Shown here: piece after piece, positions 57,735-64,000 of the stretch
Layout of the letters: every line of letters starts with the position of its first letter
Position numbering within the stretch: position 1 is the first letter of the stretch
Source: Gnetum montanum
Lineage: Eukaryota > Streptophyta > Gnetopsida > Gnetales > Gnetaceae
NCBI GenBank assembly: GCA_015680685.1
Contig: MNCI01003602.1
Span: forward strand, 544,105-608,104
Length of the DNA: 64,000 nt
Direction of reading: 5' to 3'
Translations under genes and position numbers: made by a program
Notes under the pieces: model-generated
Told to the model about the DNA's origin: nothing
The model's input: only the letters and a program-made list of their open reading frames with translations
Database searches by the model: none

Positions 57735-58942
57735 TGAAATCGTTAGTCTTCGGCTGGAACAGAAATAGAAATCGGGGGATCACCAGACATGCACAGAAGA
57801 CCCTACCTTTGTCTAACGGCAAGCTGGAATTAATGAAAGTATAATACCTTGAATGGTCCACACATGAATCAGGCAAGGATTTCCCCAAATGTACACCAAG
57901 GTGCTATACGCTGGGTTATACGTGAATGACGTAACAGGCGTAAAATAGAGCGTAAATAGCATAACTGATGCGAACAGAGCGTAAACATAAAAGAGTGCAA
58001 ATAGAATATATGCAACAATTAATGCAAAATGTAACAAATTTTAGAAAGAAAATGTAACAATGGTATTTCAAAATGAGAGTTACAATGCACCGGTCTAACG
58101 CAGTTGTGGCTTTGACACAAGGCAGACGAAAAGCCCCGATGGATGCAAGGATGACTGTGGGCTAGTTCACACTGTAGGCACAACATAGAGGTTGTATGCT
58201 CAGCATACAGGATGGTCCAGCATACAGGGTTTTCTGCTCTATTTCTTAGCATCTCTACTTTCTGGTATGCCCCAAATTTTTTGCCAGCCCCCCTTGATCT
58301 AATGAAAAATTGGGACTTTTATATAGGTTTTGACGTTAGACTCGGGTTGGGTGACACGTGGCGCGTTGATTGGATGAAAAAGCATAAAATTTACAAGTGT
58401 ACAACATGTTACATCTGTTGGGCATATACGTTGTATCTGGTGGGCGTAGACTCTAGGCATATACGCTGGATGTGCTGGGCGTATATGCTGGGCGTATACG
58501 CTGTGGATGCTGAGTGTATACGTCGGGCGTATACATTGATGGCTGCCAAGCGTGTATCAAGTCTTGCTTTGCAATGCTGTTTCAATGCTGTCTTCGGGGA
58601 TTGCATGCTAGGCGTATACATCAGTCATACAAGCTGATCGTACTGGTGAGGCGTGTACGCTGGGCGTATACGCTGTGAACATCGGGCATATACGCTGGGC
58701 GTATATGCTGAGAATGTTGGGCGTATACGCTATGGATATGAACTTGAGCGTATACGTTGGGCGTATACGCTGAGAATGTAAACTTGGGCGTATACGCTGA
58801 GAATGCATACTTAGTGAAAATTAAGTATTTTGATCTTTGAAGTTACCATGTTTGATACCAGATGTAGCCGTGGTCGTCTATGGGTAGTAGGGACCTACTT
58901 CTTGTTGGAAAAGTACTAAACTCAAAATTTTGTGGTGTTTCA
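57735..58942 (-). repeat. 3' LTR of element F
   Basis: The right end (minus TGAAACACCACAAAATTTTG) is next to a polypurine tract as in D and E. The left end is approximate, placed by the distance of the shared CCTTGAATGGTC word (57850) from the end of E's LTR. A minus-strand TATA (CCTATATAAAAG) is at about 58316-58327. U3 is filled by the GCGTATACGC array listed separately; R/U5 has further GCGTAAA words (57900-57990). Confidence 0.75.
58410..58800. repeat. Array of about sixteen GGGCGTATACGCTG palindromes in F's U3
   Basis: The core GCGTATACGC is its own complement. Copies stand 12-40 bp apart, many adjacent as head-to-tail pairs (58475-58500, 58650-58705, 58745-58770). Variants change mostly C to T at CG sites. 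Its place upstream of the TATA box fits repeated binding sites for a dimeric factor; the factor is unknown. Confidence 0.85.
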
Positions 58943-60009
58943 TTGGCCCCTCTTTATTGACACTTGGAGGAATCAACCTGAGAAGTGTCGACAAAGAAGT
59001 GCAAAACACCACAAGCAACTCGATAAAGACATTGTCCTCTGCCACCTGACTAGACATCATCGCACCGTGTTCCATAGCACATAGGATTGGGAAAGTGAAA
59101 TCTATAGTTGGTAGGAAAATGGAGATTGTGGGGACTGGGAACTGACCAAGGGATTGTGCTCAGTAGAGGGGATGCTCTGGTGTGTATCATGCTGATCCTT
59201 GTCAATAGACATTATTTAGCAGACTTGGAATCAAGGCATGCGATGTGCATCCTTTGGCAGAACAAGACTCTTGATTAGTATCCAAGAGGACTTGTTGGTG
59301 AAACCAAAGCCACGTGATGATGTGTTGCATTCTTTGGAGGAACAGAGCCTTTGTTTAGTGTTTTAGGGGAAAGCCTGTTGGGCAGAGCCAAAGCCGTGCA
59401 ACGGGATGTCAGTCGATTGTTTTTGACATGAGTATTGCATCGATTGTTTTTGACATGAATATTTGTTTTCAAGACAACTGTCGTCTCGTATCTTTGTTTT
59501 ATTTTTTTTGGAGAAAATGTTTTGAACTTGTACTCATGTTCAAGTGCTATGTTGTGTGTTGCAACTACTTAAAGGTGTTACAGTGCGCAACAGTATGCTC
59601 AAAGTTTTGAGTGTATTGGGTGTATCAGAGGTGTGGATGAGTAGAGTGTACCAGTGAATAGGTAGGGAATGTACCGGGAAATGGGGATGTACTAGTGAAT
59701 GGCTTGAGTTAGTCTTGCCACGTGTGCTGTGAACATTGCCTCACCTTGCTGCTTATGACAAAGTGCATTTTTGTGCGAAAACCTCTGAGTGTCATCCTGC
59801 AAACACAACTCCAAGGGGACAAGAAAACCATGAGTGAATAAGAAAGCTTAGACTTAAATAGCTATGGATGGAACGAAGGAACTAGAAAAGATTTCAGGAA
59901 CTATATATGAATGGCAGCAATGTTGGTAGGATCATCTGATGGCGAGCGATGCAGTGATTCTAATGAAGTTTGAATGTGGCCACAGATTGAGGAACTAGAG
60001 ATGAACTTG
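58943..60009 (-). other. 3' noncoding region of element F, LTR-proximal part
   Basis: The polypurine tract AAAGAGGGGCCAA is next to the LTR. A stem-loop at 58953-58965 with 58983-58995 has 11 of 13 positions paired, with the same place and loop size as in D and E but changed stem bases. Two partial copies of a TTTGG(A/C)(A/G)GAACA(A/G)G segment (59252 and 59334) form a short duplication. No gene is supported. Confidence 0.6.
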
Positions 60010-60395
60010 CCAGTTTATAGTCATAGCGGACTATCATGGGTTAGTTTTATGTCATGACCCATTGGACATTTCTCGTTTAGCATCGTGGTGGACGGTGCCT
60101 TACCAGTTTCTAGTCTTTGCGGACCATGAAGAGGCAAACCAGTTTATAGTCTTAGCAGACTCTAGTGAATGCAACTGTGGCAGTTTACTGTCGTACTGGA
60201 CGGGTGCTAGTTTATTGTCATTGCAGACATCATGTGGTATTAGTTTATCATCATGATGCCAGGACAAACTGTGGTATCAATTTTAAGTCATGATTCCAGG
60301 ACTGCTCTATGGTATCAGTTTACCATCATGATTCCAAGATGAGTTGTGGTATCAGTTTATAGTCATGATGCCAGGACTCATATGTACCTGCCTAT
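60010..60395 (-). repeat. Array of about eleven hairpin units after F's integrase
   Basis: Same unit type and position as in E. Examples: ATAGTC-ATAGCG-GACTAT (60017-60034), AGTCT-TAGC-AGACT (60148-60161), AGTC-10 nt-GACT and CATC-10 nt-GATG (60324-60341). The last four units have a longer loop (ATGATNCCAR), as if one sub-type had expanded. The array ends within a few bases of the integrase stop at 60398. Confidence 0.75.
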
Positions 60396-60397
60396 GT

Positions 60398-60950
60398 TTA
60401 GACGTAGAATGGTTTCAGGAACAAGTGATTGGTTGGATTTGCGAGCTCATTTCCTTCCATATCAGCTAACTTGAATGCTCCATTGTCATATGCTTTGGTG
60501 ACCAAGTAAGGACCTTCCCAGTTGGTCGACAATTTGTTTGGGTGTTCTCGAATGGCCTTAAGTACAAGGTCACCTTCTCTGATAGGGTGCTTATGGATGT
60601 CATGCCGATGGCGCTGCTGTTGTTGCTTTTGGTACCATTCGATTTGGTCGAGTGCACGTATGCGTTCCTCTTCCACCGAGTCTAGGTCAATGATGCGTAG
60701 GTCATTATTTTGTCCTTCGTCGAGGAGTCCAGAAAGTGTGATCCTTAAAGATGGTACCTGCAATTCCAGAGGTAAAACAAATTCTGAACCATAAACAAGA
60801 CTATATGGTGTTTTACTTGTTGAAGTTTGGTGTGTAGTACGGTATGCCCACAATGCATATACCAATTGTTCGTGCCATCTTCGCTTGCTTTGGGTAAGCA
60901 TCTTTTTGAGTATAGTAATGATGGTTTTGTTGGTGGCTTCTGCTTGTCCA
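60398..60950 (-). pseudogene. pol: Integrase C-terminal part of element F
   Basis: The frame EATNKTIITILKKMLTQSKR starts with the catalytic Glu block of the integrase core, continues through WAYRTTHQTSTSKTPYSLVY, the HDIHKHPIREGDLVLKA region and GPYLVTKAYDNGAFKLADME, and ends NPTNHLFLKPFYV then stop. The zinc-binding domain and the two catalytic Asp are missing: at about 60950 the aRNH tail joins directly to this block. The 167-codon remnant is open but cannot catalyse integration. Confidence 0.88.
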
Positions 60951-61900
60951 TCGCTTCACTAAGTGTTTTGCCAAGTCACAGTATGGTTGTAAATGTTGCG
61001 CTTTGCATGTATAAATATCTATGACTTGGTTCAAAACCAGTTGTGAATCTCCTTTGACCACAAGTCGTGTGATGTCTGAAGCCAGTGCTTCCATGAGACC
61101 TCTGAGGAGACCTTCATACTCTGCTATGTTGTTGGTACAGTGAAAGTTGAAACGATAAGCAAAGGGTCTGATCTCCCCAGAGGGATAGGTGATGATAGTG
61201 GAAGCACTTCCCCCTTGAGAGGTGGATGCTCCATCAAAGTTTAGAATGGTGTCGTAGTCATTGGGAACTATGTGTATTGTGCTTATATTCTCATCCAAGA
61301 ATTCTGGCTCTATTGTCGCTTGATCGTGTGTTGGTGATGTGGTCATTTGATTCGCTATGGCTTGACCCTTAATTGATGATTGCGCTATATAGTGCAGGTC
61401 AAATTCAGCTCTCATGGCTTTCCAACGGGCTATCTTGCTTGACTCATAAATATTTCTGGTGATGGCTCTGAGCACATTATCCTTGCAGATTATGTTAACT
61501 TGATTACGGAAGAGGTAATGTCTCCATTTTCTTAGAGAAAAGACCAAAGCTAAACATGACCTCTCCACCTCATTATACCTTTTCTCATGGGCAACTAATG
61601 CATGGCTTAAGTAATAAATAGGGACTTCGGTTCCGTCATGTTGTTTCTGGCAAAGCATAGACGCGATTGACAAATTCAAAGTTGTGAGGTAGATGTAAAA
61701 TGGTTTATTGTTTTGAGGGGGATAAACCATGGGTGGTCGGGCAAGTGCCATTTTAATATTGTCGAATGCTTCTTGGAACTGTGGAGTCCATTCAAAATGG
61801 ACGTTCTTGCGTAACAAGTGATTCATAGGTTTTAATTTATCTGTTAGTTTTTCTATGAACCTTCTGATGAACTGCAATCTACCTTGTAGACCTCGCAGTT
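60951..61900 (-). pseudogene. pol: RNase H and archaeal-type RNase H (aRNH) of element F
   Basis: The open frame 61877-60813 holds the first RNase H/connection part (FEWTPQFQEAFDNIKMALAR, PFYIYLTTLNLSIASML, YYLSHALVAHEKRYNEVERS, CLALVFSLRKWRHYLF) and then aRNH (ILNFDGASTSQGGSAS, CTNNIAEYEGLLRGLMEALA, LVVKGDSQLVLNQVIDIY). The acid residues in FDGAS, AEYEG and KGDS are present in aRNH. In the first RNase H the usual Asp of the DAS motif is replaced (LTTLNLS), as in many two-RNase-H elements where that domain degenerates. The frame ends in the deletion junction. Confidence 0.9.
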
Positions 61901-63062
61901 AAGTGAGGTTGCTAGGTGGTTTTAAGTTTGTTATGACCTTAACTTTATCGGGGTCTACTCATATCCATGCTTCTGAGGCTATGAATCCAATAATTTTTCC
62001 TATTTTGATCCCAAAGACACATTTCTTTGGGTTAAGTCTCAACTCATATTTTAAACAACATTTTAACACCAAGTCAAGGTCTTGTACATGTTGTTGTGAT
62101 GTTTTTGATTTAACCACGATATCATCAACATAATCATTGAGTGAGTGCAGCATGTAGTTGCTAAAAATGAATGTCATCGCCCTTTGATATGTGGCCCCAG
62201 TGTTCTTGAGGCTGAAGGGCATCATTGTATAACAAAAGGTTCCCCATGGTGTCATAAAGGTAGTCTGGAGCTGATGCTCTAGGTTAATACGTATTTGGTT
62301 GTATCCTGAGAAGCCATCCATAAAAGATAATAGGGCATGCTCAACGGTCGAGTTGACAAGTTGATCTATGCTGGGTGTGGGAAAATCATCTTTTATGGTT
62401 GCAATGTTGAGATCTCGAAAGTCGATGCATAGGCGAATGCTTCCGTTCTTTTTCGTGACAATAACCATGTTGGACACCCACTCGGCGTAATCGACAGCCT
62501 GGATGAAACTAGCCTGATAAAGTTTGGTGATCTCATTGTGAACTGCCAATGCCACCTCAGGTTTAACCTTTCGTGCCTTTTGCTTCACTGGCCTCAATTT
62601 CGAATCAAGGATAATGTTGTGCTAGACAATTTAAGGGTCTAACTCAGGCATGTCAGTGTAAGACCAAGCGAATGCTTTTATGTTGTCCCTAAGCACATCC
62701 TCTATGTCTTTGGCTAGTTGAGGTTGCAGTAATGTGCTTAATTTTAAGATTTTAATTTCTCCATCGGGCATGGTGATGGGGGCTTCGGTCAATGGGTCTT
62801 CGGTGATGTTTTCAGCTTCTATGTTAAGGGGCCTCATCATACCCTTATAGTTATCTAGTGTTTGCTATGTTGAGGCTATGACGGCATCGTCCATTGATAA
62901 ACTTAAGTGGATGAGACTTTTGTCAATGTCCCTTGCGATCTTTCCATACGGTCCATCGATGATTAACGGTGTGGATAGATGCTGACAATCCATCGAGCTT
63001 GCTCCTGCCAATAAACAGAGAGCAGAATGAGGTGATGAGAATTGTTCATTGTTCTCAGGCAA
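61900..63062 (-). pseudogene. pol: Reverse transcriptase and upstream linker of element F
   Basis: RT is open over 62597-61959: VKPEVALAVHNEITKLYQ, WVSNMVIVTKKNGSIRLC, IDFRDLNIATIKDDFPTPS, LLSFMDGFSGYNQIRINLEH, TPWGTFCYTMMPFSLKN, LNDYVDDIVVKSK (YVDD intact) and LRLNPKKCVFGIKIGKIIGF. The linker (62840-62631) has IKAFAWSYTDMPELDP. Further upstream (63062-62865) another open piece includes TPLIIDGPYGKIARDIDKS. No protease precedes it. It is the best RT of the window. Confidence 0.9.
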
Positions 63063-63084
63063 CTTAAATTGTGTGTACGTGCAT

Positions 63085-63290
63085 AATGGTGGTTTATCAT
63101 CACACTGGGACGCATGGCAATTTAAGGCCTTACCAGGCCGTGGGTGGCAGTTTAACGCCTTACCAGGCCGAATGTGATCCGCAGGTGGTAGTTTAAGGCC
63201 TTACCGAGCCATAGGGGGTTTGTATGTGGTAGTTTAAGGCCTTATCAGGCCAAATGGCAGTTTAAGGCCATACCAGGCCGTATGTTTATT
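63085..63290 (-). repeat. Hairpin array with GGCC stems upstream of F's pol
   Basis: Five units of the form GGCAGTTTAA-GGCCT-TACC-AGGCC (first stem 63126-63139), with spacings of 28-50 bp and few differences, preceded by a weaker unit at 63090. Same constant part as the arrays after integrase but a different, G/C-rich stem, and much more uniform, so this array expanded recently. Confidence 0.85.
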
Positions 63291-63487
63291 GTAAAATTTG
63301 TGCAGGAGAGTTCGCGCCAAAATGTTTGATGTGGACTTCTGGAGTTGGTTTACAAGGGAACCGGGATCTAGTAATATTCGTTTTGTTTTAAATATATATT
63401 TTTTATTATTTTTTGGACGAATTTTGAAAAAAGGCAAAAAGAGACAAACCAGAAGGCGGCGGCGGTGGCAGCGACGGTAGTGTCAGA

Positions 63488-63902
63488 GCGCTATAAATAG
63501 GGCAGGGGCGTCATTTGTAAACATCGTAACCGGAAGTGAGTGTAGACAGTGAGCGTAAGTGTAGATGACTTAGTGTAAGCGTAAAACCCCAAACCCTGGT
63601 GTAAACGCAGAGCATAGAGGCCAAAGCAACAGCGTAGACATCCTAACTCAGCGTGAGCGTAGAGATTCCAACTCGGCGTAGAGGCTTAGCGTGAGCGTAG
63701 AGGTTAAAGTGTCGGTGTAGAGACTTAGATCCCTGCAAAAACCTATCAATCCCAGCATTGAGAACGCCGAGATTGGCAAAGGCAAGGAAGTGGAAGGCTA
63801 GGGGAGGAAGGGACTTGACCTGGCCTTCGCGGAGGAGAGCGAAGCCATGCTGCAGTGTGTGCCCAGGCCGAGGGTTCCATCGTGGCCCTGATCATCACAT
63901 AG
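63488..63902 (+). other. Plus-strand TATA box, leader and possible exon with splice donor (copy in F)
   Basis: GCTATAAATAGGGC at 63490 is a good TATA box in GC-rich surroundings. About 270 bp on, the frame reads IENAEIGKGKEVEG, a stop, then DLAFAEESEAMLQCVPRPRV; a shifted frame reads QAEGSIVALIIT and meets AG|GTAGGT at 63903. The blocks align in order with the rightward coding start in E. It may be a divergent gene of the element, a different element's gag exon, or a host gene start. Confidence 0.4.
63530..63700. repeat. Degenerate GCGTAGAG/GCGTAAG repeats
   Basis: At least ten words such as GAGCGTAAGTGTAGA, CAGCGTGAGCGTAGAG and TCGGCGTAGAGGC lie in the leader between the TATA box and the possible exon; more occur at 63950-63985. 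They recall the GCGTA words of the Tat-like LTRs but are not palindromic here. Confidence 0.7.
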
Positions 63903-64000
63903 GTAGGTTCTAATCCTATCTTTGTTGGTTATTTTCATCTGTAAATGTTTCGTAGCGTAGACAGTCTCGGTAGCGTAGAGGGTTTTGACATATACACCCA

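Larger units (their letters stand above)
49800..57735 (-). mobile_element. Element E: Tat/Ogre-like retrotransposon inserted in I
   Basis: A 3' LTR sits at the left, directly against the RT linker of I. Then come a 3' noncoding region with a hairpin array, integrase, aRNH, RNase H, RT, linker, and a spacer with hairpin units and a plus-strand coding start. No minus-strand gag, protease, PBS or 5' LTR is seen; near 57.7 kb the 3' LTR of F starts, so the 5' part may continue beyond F. The five bases before the LTR are CATAC; the matching copy is outside the window or lost. Confidence 0.82.
57735..64000 (-). mobile_element. Element F: Tat/Ogre-like retrotransposon, integrase core deleted
   Basis: From low to high: 3' LTR, 3' noncoding region with hairpin array, integrase C-terminus, aRNH, RNase H, RT, linker, a hairpin array and a plus-strand promoter-like region to the window end. 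Minus-strand gag and protease are not seen. The left LTR edge is estimated, and nesting inside E is inferred from position. It is the youngest-looking Tat-like copy, with long open RT and RNase H frames. Confidence 0.78.

Noticed and set aside
58410-58800. CRISPR-like array
   Set aside because: Units are palindromic with irregular spacing, no uniform spacers, and the sequence lies in a plant LTR.
63300-63330. PBS-like TTTTGGCGCGAACTCTC on the minus strand with an LTR-like AACA end before it, suggesting F's 5' LTR begins at about 63323
   Set aside because: The sequence above it shows no resemblance to F's 3' LTR apart from GCGTA words, and E has the equivalent plus-strand exon without any LTR. 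Kept as an alternative only.

Overview
This window reads as a repeat-rich nuclear segment of a land plant. No intact host gene is visible. Almost everything is decayed LTR retrotransposon of two Ty3/gypsy lineages, plus fragments of ordinary plant genes: an aminoacylase-1, a PPR protein and a fasciclin-like arabinogalactan protein. The density of old nested elements, long AT-rich spacers and heavy C-to-T decay fit a very large genome such as a gymnosperm, but the sequence alone does not fix the species.

Lineage 1 is Athila-like: copies A, B, C, H and I. They have LTRs of about 820-1050 bp ending TGATGA...TCATCA, a primer-binding site of the TGGCGCCGTTGCCGGGGA type (best kept in B), an FMDD reverse transcriptase motif, no chromodomain, and a noncoding region of about 2 kb between integrase and the 3' LTR. 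That region carries a conserved 59-62 nt intron-like segment. Lineage 2 is Tat/Ogre-like: copies D, E and F. They have a Y(V/M)DD reverse transcriptase, two RNase H domains (the second an archaeal-type aRNH with DGAS, AEYEG and GDS motifs), LTRs starting TGAAACACC on their sense strand, and a stem-loop at the polypurine tract.

Layout: 1-4560, 3' end of A (+). 4561-11567, B (-; gag and protease only, RT to integrase lost). 11568-13376, unassigned. 13377-21660, C (+; both LTRs and matching ATAAT target duplications). 21661-22858, unassigned, with a tRNA-like remnant. 22859 to about 31.6 kb, D (-) and its long repeat-filled spacer. 32226-35871, a gene-fragment unit X flanked by a 142-143 bp direct duplication that includes the U5 end of H. 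35811-43347, H (-). 43348-49799, I (-), sharing one LTR with H and interrupted at 45906-47865 by gene-fragment unit Y. 49800 to about 57.7 kb, E (-), inserted in I. From about 57.7 kb to the window end, F (-), probably inserted in E.

The most unusual signals are noncoding. The Tat-like copies carry arrays of short hairpins whose stems differ from unit to unit while pairing is kept. A stem-loop at their polypurine tract shows paired changes between copies. U3 palindromes differ from copy to copy in both lineages. E and F (and possibly D) share a rightward coding start with a splice donor, transcribed away from pol. All pol and gag frames are broken by stops and deletions, so no copy looks autonomous; any mobility would need proteins from elsewhere.
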